From NCBI GenBank assembly GCA_015493475.1, contig WGDC01000016.1:1-44721 (forward strand): a stretch of 44,721 nucleotides of DNA. Direction: 5' to 3'. The first letter of the stretch is position 1. Every line of letters begins with the position of its first letter. Of this stretch, positions 23,313 through 30,907 are shown piece by piece. This DNA is from Deltaproteobacteria bacterium (lineage in GTDB: Bacteria > Desulfobacterota > Dissulfuribacteria > Dissulfuribacterales > QOAL01). The notes under the pieces are model-generated. The model was not told the origin of the DNA. It saw only the letters and a list, made by a program, of their open reading frames with translations, and did not search any database. Position numbers and translations under genes: made by a program.

Positions 23313-24155
23313 ATGTCTTCAAAAAGACGAAAGATCAGAGTTTCTTCTGATGAGGCTAGTTCAAAAGGGCTGTTTCTATGTCTTGTGGCTATTACCAGCC
23401 TTTTTATATGCCTGTTTCTTCTTTCCCTTTGGGTTGTTCCCTATTTCGGTTTTGACGCCATAGGCCCATGGGCCAAGTGGGTTGCCGGTTTTTTTGTGGG
23501 GGTTGCCCTTTTTATTGTGCTCTCGGCGAGCATAGGGCTTCTCCTTAGTGCCACGACCGGCAAGTACCTTCCCTTTTTCAGAAAGCTCAGGGGAGTCAGT
23601 GTGAAGCTCTTTCTCCCTGTCATGATCATTATCGGGAGAATTTTTGGGATATCTAAAAACAAGATCCGGTCCTCTTTTATAAGGGTCAACAACGAGTTAG
23701 TGCTTTCCGAAGCAGATACCTATAGGCCTGACCAGATACTCATGCTGATGCCTCACTGCCTCCAGAACAGCAGGTGCAAGATAAGGCTCACTTATAACGT
23801 GAGGAACTGTAAGAGATGCGGCAAGTGTTCCATCGCAGGGCTGTTGGAGTTGAGCGACAAGTACAAGATACACCTTGCCGTTGCAACCGGAGGCACCATC
23901 GCAAGAAGAATAGTCGTGGAAAGGAGACCATTGCTTATCCTGGCAGTCGCATGTCAAAGGGATTTGTCAAGCGGCATACAGGATACCTACCCTCTTCCAG
24001 TTTTCGGCATACTTAACCTTAGACCTCACGGTCCATGTCTTGATACCCTTGTGCCCCTCGATATCCTCGAGGCGGCAATAAGACGCTTTCTGGATTCCCG
24101 CTATTATCCTGAAAGTGTTGACAGCGGCCCCATATCGGTACCACCCTTGAAATAA
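23313..24155 (+). CDS. DUF116 membrane protein with seven-Cys cytosolic domain
   Basis: A 280-residue protein of unknown function. Two membrane segments (about 19-43 and 56-80) precede the DUF116 domain, which has Cys149 and Cys155 in MPHCLQNSRC, Cys166, Cys169 and Cys172 in NCKRCGKC, Cys214 in AVACQRD and Cys242 in HGPCLDT. The spacing suggests one or two metal or Fe-S sites. It sits 17 bases after ispH and 20 bases before hpnH, so a role in the isoprenoid/hopanoid steps, perhaps electron supply, is plausible but only inferred. Confidence 0.8.
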   Translation: MSSKRRKIRVSSDEASSKGLFLCLVAITSLFICLFLLSLWVVPYFGFDAIGPWAKWVAGFFVGVALFIVLSASIGLLLSATTGKYLPFFRKLRGVSVKLFLPVMIIIGRIFGISKNKIRSSFIRVNNELVLSEADTYRPDQILMLMPHCLQNSRCKIRLTYNVRNCKRCGKCSIAGLLELSDKYKIHLAVATGGTIARRIVVERRPLLILAVACQRDLSSGIQDTYPLPVFGILNLRPHGPCLDTLVPLDILEAAIRRFLDSRYYPESVDSGPISVPPLK

Positions 24156-24175
24156 TACACAGTTGCGGAGAAAAA

Positions 24176-25195
24176 ATGTCCATACCACTTATTCAACAGT
24201 TTCGGCTTGGAAGCTATATTACGCGCAGACTCGCAGCAGGAACCCCTAAATTCCCCTTAGTCCTGATGCTTGAACCCCTTTTCCTTTGCAATCTCAATTG
24301 TAGGGGTTGCGGTAAGACCGCCTACCCTCCTGAGATCCTGAAAAAAAGGATGTCCGTTAGCGAATGTATACAGGCAGTAGAAGAGTGCGGGGCCCCTATT
24401 GTATCCATACCAGGAGGCGAGCCCCTCATGCATCCGGAAATTCATGTCATTGTAAGGGAGCTTATCAAGAGAAAAAAGTTCATCTATCTGTGCACCAATG
24501 CCCTTCTTGTCAAAAAGCGTATAGCTAATTTCACTCCTTCACCATATCTTACCTTTAACGTTCACTTGGACGGCCTTGCTGAAAAACACGACGCGCTGGT
24601 TGGGGCCAGTGGCACCTTCGACTCTGCGGTTGAGGCAATAAGGCTCCTCCTGGCAAGGGGGTTCAGAGTTACCACCAATACCACGTTTTTTTACGGGGAA
24701 ACCCCTGAGTCTGCGGAAAGGTTTCTTGACTTTGTTACTGATCTGAATGTAGAGGCCATGACGATTTCCGCTGGTTTCAGCTACGAGAAGGCAAAGGATC
24801 AGGAAAACTTTCTTAGTAGAAAGACAACAATTGAACTGTTTAGGGGCATTTTCGATATAAAGAAGAGGAAGAAAAAGAAATGGAAATTCAATCACAGCAT
24901 CCTTTACCTGGATTTTCTCGCAGGCAATCAGGACTATGAATGTACCCCATGGGGCAACCCTACGAGAAACATGTTCGGCTGGCAGTGGCCATGTTATCTT
25001 TTGAATGACGGATACGTTCCAACGTACAAGGAGCTTATTGAAAAGACCGACTGGACCCTTTACGGCAGGGGAAGGGACCCAAGGTGCGAAAACTGTATGG
25101 TTCATTGCGGATACGAGCCGACTGCTGTTGTGGATACAGTGAAGCATCCATTGAAGGCGTTGAAGGTAAGCCTGTCAGGAATTAGGACCCGTTGA
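24176..25195 (+). CDS. hpnH: Adenosyl-hopene transferase HpnH (radical SAM)
   Basis: Radical SAM enzyme that attaches the 5'-deoxyadenosyl group of SAM to diploptene, the first step to extended (C35) hopanoids. The 339-residue protein has the cluster motif CNLNCRGC (Cys38, Cys42, Cys45), SIPGGEPLMHPEI, KKFIYLCTNALL and FNVHLDGLAEKHD. Its C-terminal half holds the HpnH-specific LDFLAGNQDYECTPWGNPTR and the Cys-rich CENCMVHCGYEPTAVVD. GCGGAG precedes the start. Squalene-hopene cyclase is not in the window. Its last 14 bases overlap the opposite-strand membrane gene. Confidence 0.92.
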   Translation: MSIPLIQQFRLGSYITRRLAAGTPKFPLVLMLEPLFLCNLNCRGCGKTAYPPEILKKRMSVSECIQAVEECGAPIVSIPGGEPLMHPEIHVIVRELIKRKKFIYLCTNALLVKKRIANFTPSPYLTFNVHLDGLAEKHDALVGASGTFDSAVEAIRLLLARGFRVTTNTTFFYGETPESAERFLDFVTDLNVEAMTISAGFSYEKAKDQENFLSRKTTIELFRGIFDIKKRKKKKWKFNHSILYLDFLAGNQDYECTPWGNPTRNMFGWQWPCYLLNDGYVPTYKELIEKTDWTLYGRGRDPRCENCMVHCGYEPTAVVDTVKHPLKALKVSLSGIRTR

Positions 25196-25706
25196 TGTTG
25201 CCATCCTTATGCTCCGGCATATTTTCATTCCGTTTCCCCGGATCGTTTTTTTCATACTGATGAAAGAGCCTCGCAAACAGAAAACCTGACAGGAAGACCA
25301 TGACGGGCATCAAGACTATTTCAGGAAATATCCTGTTCTCTGGCTTTACAAGGGAAAAGGCTGAAAGGAACAGGCAGAACAGATAGCCCGTACGCCTGTA
25401 TCGCATTATTTCCCTGAGTATGTAAAGGTCTAATGTGGGTACAATCAAGGCAAGGAGCGTGACCATGCCGGATTGTCCAAAAGAGAGGGCAAAGTAAAAT
25501 TTTTTTATTGTAATAAACAGAAGTATGCAAAAGAGCGAGAGATTGACAAATTGATATTTTGCCCTGTCTTCCGGGTAGGCGATGTTCTTTAAATAGAAAT
25601 CAAGCTCCCTGTCACGGTAGTCATCTTTTAAGATGGCCTTAACTTTTTCCTTTCCAAATCCCCTCGATAAGAGGTCCTCAACCTTTTCTTCAATGAGGGC
25701 CGACAC
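25182..25706 (-). CDS. Unrecognised small membrane protein
   Basis: A 174-residue protein I cannot place. Residues 1-50 are charged and helical (IEEKVEDLLSRGFGKEKVKA), followed by about four membrane segments between residues 53 and 148 and a hydrophilic tail rich in Asn, Lys and Asp. It follows the amidotransferase gene by three bases and is probably the last gene of the aroF transcript. The 3' end overlaps hpnH by 14 bases. Confidence 0.65.
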   Translation of the reverse strand: MSALIEEKVEDLLSRGFGKEKVKAILKDDYRDRELDFYLKNIAYPEDRAKYQFVNLSLFCILLFITIKKFYFALSFGQSGMVTLLALIVPTLDLYILREIMRYRRTGYLFCLFLSAFSLVKPENRIFPEIVLMPVMVFLSGFLFARLFHQYEKNDPGKRNENMPEHKDGNINGS

Positions 25707-25709
25707 AAG

Positions 25710-26432
25710 CTATTCCCGTAAGACTCCATCTTTAGACAGAAAACCGGTAAAATCGTCAAGAAAGGTGTAAAGGACCTGATTCATGGAGGCAAAATCGTGA
25801 CCTCTTTCGAGCAATACCTCCGGCCTCTGAATATATTCACCCTCCTCGAGGAGCTCGTCTCCGCAATTTCGGATGAGGTTCTCAAGGCCCTGTTTCGTGC
25901 TTTCTATATGGAATTGGAACCCCACTATCCTGTTATCATATAAGAAGGCCTGGTTGGCGCACCCGGAGGAACTTGCAATGTGGAGGGCGTCTTTCGGCAT
26001 ATCAAAGGTGTCTCCATGCCAATGGAGGGCATCGAACGTGGCAGGCATCCTACCGAAGATGGGAGAATCCCATCCAAGGGGTGTAAGGGACACGGGGAAA
26101 AATCCGATTTCCTTGTAGAGGTTCTTGTGAACCTTGGCACCGAGGGCCTCTGCGAGAAGCTGCGCACCAAGGCAGATGCCAACGGCTACTCCCCTTGAAT
26201 TAATGGTCTCCCTGATGAGGGCCTTTTCTTCCTTAAGCCAAGAATATTGCATTTCATCATGAACCCCCATGGGCCCTCCCATTATAACCATGAGGTCAAA
26301 ATCATCCGGAGAAGGCAGTGCCTCATTTTCATAGAGCCTCGTAAATCTCTCCTTGTGGCCCCTTTTACCAGACCAGGTGCTTATGGCCTGCGGGCCTTCA
26401 AAGGGTACGTGCATGAGATAGTGGACCCTCAT
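25710..26432 (-). CDS. Class I glutamine amidotransferase, GMP synthase-like
   Basis: A stand-alone 240-residue glutaminase-type domain with the complete triad: Cys87 in GICLGAQLLAEALGA, His175 and Glu177 in FQFHIES. IMGGPMGVHDE is the usual oxyanion-loop region. The group is annotated as GMP synthase-like, but nothing for the second half-reaction is present, so the ammonia acceptor is unknown. It starts three bases after the DAHP synthase stop. Confidence 0.85.
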   Translation of the reverse strand: MRVHYLMHVPFEGPQAISTWSGKRGHKERFTRLYENEALPSPDDFDLMVIMGGPMGVHDEMQYSWLKEEKALIRETINSRGVAVGICLGAQLLAEALGAKVHKNLYKEIGFFPVSLTPLGWDSPIFGRMPATFDALHWHGDTFDMPKDALHIASSSGCANQAFLYDNRIVGFQFHIESTKQGLENLIRNCGDELLEEGEYIQRPEVLLERGHDFASMNQVLYTFLDDFTGFLSKDGVLRE

Positions 26433-26435
26433 ACG

Positions 26436-27581
26436 CTATGCCTCCTGTTCAGGTGCATGCCACTTCTTGAAAAGGGCCTGCTGTGCCAGCTCAACCCTTT
26501 TCTTATAACATGTTCTCACCGTTTCTATGTCCGCCATGTAATAATCCAGTTCTGGCATCGTAAGGGCCTGGTGGCCGTCGCACAGGGCCATTTCCGGACG
26601 GGGATGGAACTCCGTAAGTACCATGTTCGCTCCTGCTATAAGCCCTTGCGCTGTGACGTGAAAGATGTCAAAGATGCCATCTGGCGCTCTGTCCTTGCTT
26701 CCCACTGAATGGGTCGGGTCGATACAAACCGGAAGTCTTGTGAGCCTTTTCACTACAGGGACATGTGCGAAATCAACCATGTTTCGGTGAGGGTCTCCAA
26801 GCCGTGACTGCACGCCTCTAAGACAAAAGACGATATTCCTGTTTCCCTCGCTCGCAATATATTCGCAGGCATTTAACGAGTCTTCGAGGCTCAATCCCAT
26901 CCCCCGCTTGTAAAGCACCGGGAATTCCGCCTGGGATCCTGCCGCCTTTAGGAGCTCAAAGTTCTGTGCGTTACGTGTCCCGATCTGTAGCATAACGCCT
27001 GTTGGCCTCCCGGTTTCATCGAGCGCCTTGTATATTTCCTCTATGTGGATTTCCTTTAACACCTCCATGGCGATGACCTTGATATCGTACTTGCCTGCAA
27101 GCTCGAAAAGCCAGGGGAGGCAGGTGCGACCGTGTCCTTGGAAATCATAAGGACTGGTTCTCGGTTTATAAACCCCCATTCGAGCGGTTTTCAGTCCAAT
27201 GCGCTTCATGTTTCTAAAAATGGTTTCCACGTTGTCAGGGGTATCAACAGCGCAAGGGCCAATAAAACAGTTGAAGTTCTGTTGCGTGAATTCAACAGTG
27301 TTATAGACAAAACCGACGTCATCAACCTGTCCGCCGTGTCTTCCTATCTGCCTGTATTTGCTCGATACCCGGACCACTTTCTCCACCCCTGGCATCCTTT
27401 CAATGACTTCTGAAGGGATATGGTGAGTGGGGCCAATAAGATATATTTCGTTAACCACCCTGTGGGCTCCCTTAATGCCGGAGGACCTGGTTTGGATATC
27501 CTCGAACTGTGAAAGAAAATCCAGGAGTTTTTGGGCCTCAGGACCCGAAGGGTCCACGTCTGGTTTCATGATTATGATCAT
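26436..27581 (-). CDS. aroF: 3-deoxy-7-phosphoheptulonate synthase, divergent type I-beta
   Basis: Condenses PEP and erythrose 4-phosphate in the first shikimate step. A ferredoxin/ACT-like N-terminal domain (about 1-95, with PGVEKVVRVSSKYRQIGR) precedes the barrel, which has CFIGPCAVDTPD, YKPRTSPYDFQGHG, the metal motif DPTHSVGSKD and LTEFHPRPEMALCDGHQAL. The usual ERG segment reads CLRGVQSRLGDPHRN, and the protein (381 residues) is longer than common type I-beta enzymes, so it is a divergent member. An aldolase on a related sugar acid cannot be excluded. A promoter lies at 27612-27639. Confidence 0.82.
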   Translation of the reverse strand: MIIIMKPDVDPSGPEAQKLLDFLSQFEDIQTRSSGIKGAHRVVNEIYLIGPTHHIPSEVIERMPGVEKVVRVSSKYRQIGRHGGQVDDVGFVYNTVEFTQQNFNCFIGPCAVDTPDNVETIFRNMKRIGLKTARMGVYKPRTSPYDFQGHGRTCLPWLFELAGKYDIKVIAMEVLKEIHIEEIYKALDETGRPTGVMLQIGTRNAQNFELLKAAGSQAEFPVLYKRGMGLSLEDSLNACEYIASEGNRNIVFCLRGVQSRLGDPHRNMVDFAHVPVVKRLTRLPVCIDPTHSVGSKDRAPDGIFDIFHVTAQGLIAGANMVLTEFHPRPEMALCDGHQALTMPELDYYMADIETVRTCYKKRVELAQQALFKKWHAPEQEA

Positions 27582-27611
27582 TTTTACCTATTTCACCTCT
27601 GATATATTTTA

Positions 27612-27639
27612 ATTATATCTCTGACAACATATTTGGAAA
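27612..27639 (-). promoter_or_regulatory. Promoter for the aroF operon
   Basis: Leftward TTTCCA (27634-27639, four of six), a 16-base spacer and a perfect TATAAT (27612-27617), about 30 bases before the aroF start. Confidence 0.5.
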
Positions 27640-27711
27640 TTTACTCCAAAAAATGGCTGTTTCAAAGGGAAATATGGATGGAGGATATGTATTGACAGCG
27701 ATAAAGAGGAC

Positions 27712-27734
27712 AAAAAAAGCCGGCATAAGCCGGC
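27712..27734 (-). terminator. Rho-independent terminator after the HU gene
   Basis: On the minus strand GCCGGC, TTAT, GCCGGC is followed by seven T residues (27712-27718). It ends 22 bases after the HU stop. Confidence 0.88.
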
Positions 27735-27756
27735 AGAAAACTTTGGAGGAAAGAAC

Positions 27757-28029
27757 TTACTTGACGGCTTCTGACAGGCGGGAGCCGGGACGAAATTTTA
27801 CAACCTTCTTAGCTGGAATCTTCATCGTTTTGCCTGTCTGGGGATTCCGGCCGGTTCTGGCCTTTCTCTTTGTCACATAAAATGTGCCAAACCCTACCAA
27901 GGTAACCTTGTCCTTAGAGGCAACCGCATCCATTACGGCATCCATAAAGGCATTTAACGCCCTCTCTGCGGCAGCCTTGGAGATGCCAGCCCCTGTTGCC
28001 ATCTGTTCCACCAATTGTGTTTTATTCAT
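27757..28029 (-). CDS. hup: DNA-binding protein HU
   Basis: Histone-like nucleoid protein of 90 residues. The helical N-terminus MNKTQLVEQMATGAGISKAA, the GFGTFYVTKRKARTGRNPQTG arm and the KIPAKKVVKFRPGSRL end are classical HU, not IHF. GGGAGG precedes the start. It has its own terminator and probably its own promoter. Confidence 0.96.
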   Translation of the reverse strand: MNKTQLVEQMATGAGISKAAAERALNAFMDAVMDAVASKDKVTLVGFGTFYVTKRKARTGRNPQTGKTMKIPAKKVVKFRPGSRLSEAVK

Positions 28030-28081
28030 GAAGGCCCTCCCGATTGTTTATATTTGCCCGGATAAAGAGCATATTTTCATT

Positions 28082-28109
28082 ATCTTATGGAAAACAAAGG
28101 AAAAGGCAA
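28082..28109 (-). promoter_or_regulatory. Possible HU promoter
   Basis: Leftward TTGCCT (28104-28109), 16 bases, TAAGAT (28082-28087), each four of six. It is the best candidate within the 118-base gap upstream of the HU gene. Confidence 0.35.
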
Positions 28110-28147
28110 GTGCTTTTTAAAAAAAATTGCAAAAAAGGCCCCAAAAA

Positions 28148-28825
28148 TCAGGAAAAGGGCGTTTTTTTTGACTCAAGCTCAAAATAAAGTGCGCCGAGGT
28201 TGTGTTCTGTTAACTTGACAGACCATGGTATCCTGGTAGCAAGACACGACTCCGGGGGGGTATTCCAGAAACTGTATCCCCACTTCCACAGAGACCATCT
28301 GATATCCGTTTTGGTAAAGCCAATTGAAGCCAGGGGGGTCAGTACGTCCAATTCCCTCAATGCATTCAGTCCCGGCCTGTCTCTATACAAATCATCGAAC
28401 TGGGTCCCGTCAACAATCAGCTCATTCCCATACCCGATTTCATAGAGCCTCCCTTTAATGGAAATGTACATGTTTTTCTTGCAGAAATAGCACCGCAAAG
28501 GGCCGTTGTCGGCTATTTCATTAATGGAAAGCGGCTCCCAGTAAACCCTTAAAAGATCACACCCTGTCTCGAAGGCAACCTTTTCAGCCTGTTTTACAGA
28601 CGAAGGGGGAAGGAGGCAAGAAACAGCAATAAGGGGATATACAGGCACTCCCGCCCATTTTTTTGAAGAGGCGAGAACAAAAGCGCTGTCCACTCCTCCT
28701 GAAAAACCCACACCGCAGGCTACGTTGATCCGGCGCCAGAAACTTTTTAGCTCTGAAAGTTTATCCCGAAGGCTTTTCTCCTGATGGGAGTCGATCCTGG
28801 GGATGTCCAAGGAAGAAACGTCCAT
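28148..28825 (-). CDS. LarE-like ATP-dependent sulfur transferase, C-terminally short
   Basis: A PP-loop protein of the LarE / NAD-synthase-like family; LarE proteins donate sulfur to the nickel-pincer cofactor. SGGVDS (42-47) is the PP-loop. Cys112 and Cys115 lie in PLRCYFCKK, and Cys194 in PESCLATRI is at the position of the catalytic sacrificial cysteine. Family members with three conserved cysteines can hold a 4Fe-4S cluster instead. At 225 residues it lacks roughly the last 50 residues of LarE. It overlaps the DUF39 gene by 65 bases. Sulfur transfer to a different acceptor is possible. Confidence 0.75.
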   Translation of the reverse strand: MDVSSLDIPRIDSHQEKSLRDKLSELKSFWRRINVACGVGFSGGVDSAFVLASSKKWAGVPVYPLIAVSCLLPPSSVKQAEKVAFETGCDLLRVYWEPLSINEIADNGPLRCYFCKKNMYISIKGRLYEIGYGNELIVDGTQFDDLYRDRPGLNALRELDVLTPLASIGFTKTDIRWSLWKWGYSFWNTPPESCLATRIPWSVKLTEHNLGALYFELESKKTPFS

Positions 28826-29945
28826 CTTCTATCCATTGTTTTAGGATTGTCGCTATCTCTCTTGCCCTGACATAACTTGACAGGGGAGCGGTCTTCACCA
28901 TCCTACCACTGATTTCTATCTGACCGCTTCTCAGTTCAGCGTAGGTTACCTCCCTGATGGATTCCCCCTCTCCCTTAGGATATGCCGCCCCGTAATCCAC
29001 CACCTGAGTTACAATCTCGTCATCTCCTATACCGGTAAACTGCGCCATTTCCTCATTTAATATAGGAATGGGGAGCCCAAGGCCCACCGCCATGGAACAG
29101 CCATATCCTAGCATGCTCACGCCCACAAGCCATCTCGGCGACATCTGCTTCAAATCTCCCGTAACCATCAGGGTTCCGGCGGGACTCATAGGAATTCCCA
29201 TAGCGGTCCTGGGAACGTCTGGATTATGCTGAGTTCCGGGTCCTATCACGTATCCTATCCCGCCTCCAAGAAATATCCTTGTGCCGATACCTATTGTCCG
29301 ATAGTAAGGATCGTTGAACAGCGGGCTCAGTTGGCCGGATGTACAGTAATTGGCATTGCCCATCCTCGGTTTGAGGGTGCCCATGTATGTGAAGACCGTC
29401 TTGTTAGTAAGGTTGATGGCGCAGTTATAATTCTGGTATGCATTTCGCGGATTGCAGAGCTGTGCGAACGGGAAGTCGTCAAGGCAAACCTTTTTTTCAG
29501 CCTGTCTTTTCGGGTAGCAATGGGTGCCGTAGGCCTTGGCCCTGAGGTGTACCGCCTTCCCAGCAACAAGATCATGAATTACGTGGCCTCCCCCGTAAAG
29601 GAACTCTCCAGGATATATCTTGTTCAGAGGGTCGTCTTCCCTCGGCTCCGTTGCCCCTATAAATGCGTCCACTGCGGCAAGCCCAGCATAGGTAGGTACG
29701 CCGTTCAGCCAGATTTTAGCGGCCTTTATGCCTGGTTTGGTATGGCCGATGTTTATGAAGGCGCCTGATGAACACATGGGCGAAAATGTCCCTGTGGTCA
29801 CTACGTCAACCTCTTTTGCTGCCCGGACAGCCCCCTTTTTCCTGACTATGCCAACCATTTCCTCGGCAGTCACTACTACCGCCCTGCCCTCTTTGATCTT
29901 GCGGTTAATCTGTTCAAAAGTCTTGTTTACCTGAAAATTGGACAT
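28761..29945 (-). CDS. Homocysteine biosynthesis protein (DUF39/HcyBio)
   Basis: Belongs to the HcyBio family; methanogen members build homocysteine from aspartate semialdehyde and sulfide. The 394-residue protein has conserved Cys-containing segments FSPMCSSGAFINIGH, KAYGTHCYP, NANYCTSGQLSPL and glycine-rich GIGTRIFLGGGIGYVIGPGTQH, and ends in KQWIEDGRFFL. ATG 29945 is preferred; a TTG at 29969 would overlap the CBS gene. The ferredoxin partner known from methanogens is not here. It is flanked by a CBS regulator and a LarE-like sulfur transferase. Confidence 0.88.
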   Translation of the reverse strand: MSNFQVNKTFEQINRKIKEGRAVVVTAEEMVGIVRKKGAVRAAKEVDVVTTGTFSPMCSSGAFINIGHTKPGIKAAKIWLNGVPTYAGLAAVDAFIGATEPREDDPLNKIYPGEFLYGGGHVIHDLVAGKAVHLRAKAYGTHCYPKRQAEKKVCLDDFPFAQLCNPRNAYQNYNCAINLTNKTVFTYMGTLKPRMGNANYCTSGQLSPLFNDPYYRTIGIGTRIFLGGGIGYVIGPGTQHNPDVPRTAMGIPMSPAGTLMVTGDLKQMSPRWLVGVSMLGYGCSMAVGLGLPIPILNEEMAQFTGIGDDEIVTQVVDYGAAYPKGEGESIREVTYAELRSGQIEISGRMVKTAPLSSYVRAREIATILKQWIEDGRFFLGHPQDRLPSGEKPSG

Positions 29946-29961
29946 CGCCTTCTCTTTGCCG

Positions 29962-30564
29962 TCACTCAAGCAGTGAAAGGACCTTGTGACCTCTCTGTTC
30001 GATCTGTTCTATAATGGGAGCAACATCGGTTTTCTCAAGTCTTATGTAATATACCTTTTTTCTTGATGACTGGGTATCTACCCCAACGCTTATGATCTTG
30101 CTGCCCATTGCCCTTATCAGCTTGAGTATGTCGTCTATGTTTCCCTTTTTCTCATTCAGCAGGATATCAAGCCTGGTGCTTTCCTCAAGAAGACCCAGCA
30201 GCTCTATAAACGCCCCAAGTATATCGGTAATGGTGATAATTCCCACCAATTTTCTCTTCTCAAGAACAGGTAATCCCCCGATCTTGTATTCGTGAATGAG
30301 CCTTGCCGCATAGTCTATGCTCGCGTTCGAATCCACAGTAATGGGATTAATAATCATAACGTCCGAGGTAGTAAGGTCGTTAAGCATGTCTGTCAAAAGG
30401 TATTGCCTGAGGTTGCTCTCGGTTACAAATCCCATCATTCTGCCGTTGTCAACCACTGGCAGATGCCTTATCGAATGCCGATGCATTATTTCGATGGCAT
30501 TTCTGAGGTCTGCATCCGGGGAAATAGTGACCACCTTTTTGTTCATCCAGTTTTTGACTTTCAC
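29962..30564 (-). CDS. CBS-pair protein with ACT-like C-terminus
   Basis: A 200-residue ligand-sensing protein. Two CBS motifs occupy residues 1-125 (MKVKNWMNKKVVTISPDADL, DVMIINPITVDSNASI), and the remaining 70 residues form an ACT-like domain as in AcuB-type proteins. It starts at GTG 30564, which suits the conserved opening. It lies 16 bases upstream of DUF39. In some archaea a DUF39 protein is fused to a CBS pair reported to bind SAM or MTA, so this may be the separated form and sense the methionine pool (inference). Confidence 0.85.
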   Translation of the reverse strand: MKVKNWMNKKVVTISPDADLRNAIEIMHRHSIRHLPVVDNGRMMGFVTESNLRQYLLTDMLNDLTTSDVMIINPITVDSNASIDYAARLIHEYKIGGLPVLEKRKLVGIITITDILGAFIELLGLLEESTRLDILLNEKKGNIDDILKLIRAMGSKIISVGVDTQSSRKKVYYIRLEKTDVAPIIEQIEQRGHKVLSLLE

Positions 30565-30758
30565 TTTTGTTCACCCATATTTTTGATATCTACCTCCAGG
30601 CTCTTATCAAACCGGATCCTATAATATGGCACAAAAATTATCATTTCAATGAAAAAGAAGGCATCTACAGCGCCGGAAAGGTTTACACTAATGGTGGAAA
30701 AGATTAAATAAGGGCTGGAATGAACGGATTTACACAACAAGATTCGGGAGGTTTTTTT

Positions 30759-30878
30759 ATGGCTAAACACAAAAAACGGGAAAGGGAGCGCGAGATAGAG
30801 CGCAGGAGGAGACGGAGGAAAAAAAGGATGAAACTCCGGGCAAAGGGGCTTCTTCCGACGGCCGAAGAATCGAGATAG
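30759..30878 (+). CDS. 39-residue highly basic small protein
   Basis: A small gene recognisable by a strong ribosome binding site (GGGAGG, seven T residues, ATG). The protein begins MAKHKKRERE, has six consecutive Arg at 15-20 within a run of basic residues, then MKLRAKGLLP and an acidic end. Nineteen of 39 residues are Lys or Arg. It could bind RNA, perhaps on the ribosome, but the function is unknown. It is divergent from the CBS gene and convergent with larB; a CTGATAG/CTATCAG hairpin (30894-30911) without T-run follows it. Confidence 0.6.
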   Translation: MAKHKKREREREIERRRRRRKKRMKLRAKGLLPTAEESR

Positions 30879-30907
30879 GTGCTTCGTTAACAACTGATAG
30901 ATGCCTA

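Noticed and set aside
11018-27734. GCCGGC hairpins at 11018 and 27719 as a dispersed repeat
   Set aside because: Only the six-base stem is shared; both sit after genes with T-runs and are explained as ordinary terminators.
30316-30336. GTTCGAATCC, a tRNA T-loop-like string
   Set aside because: It lies inside the CBS gene with no cloverleaf around it.
30649-30711. 20-residue plus-strand frame before the small basic gene
   Set aside because: No ribosome binding site and no similarity that I can recognise.
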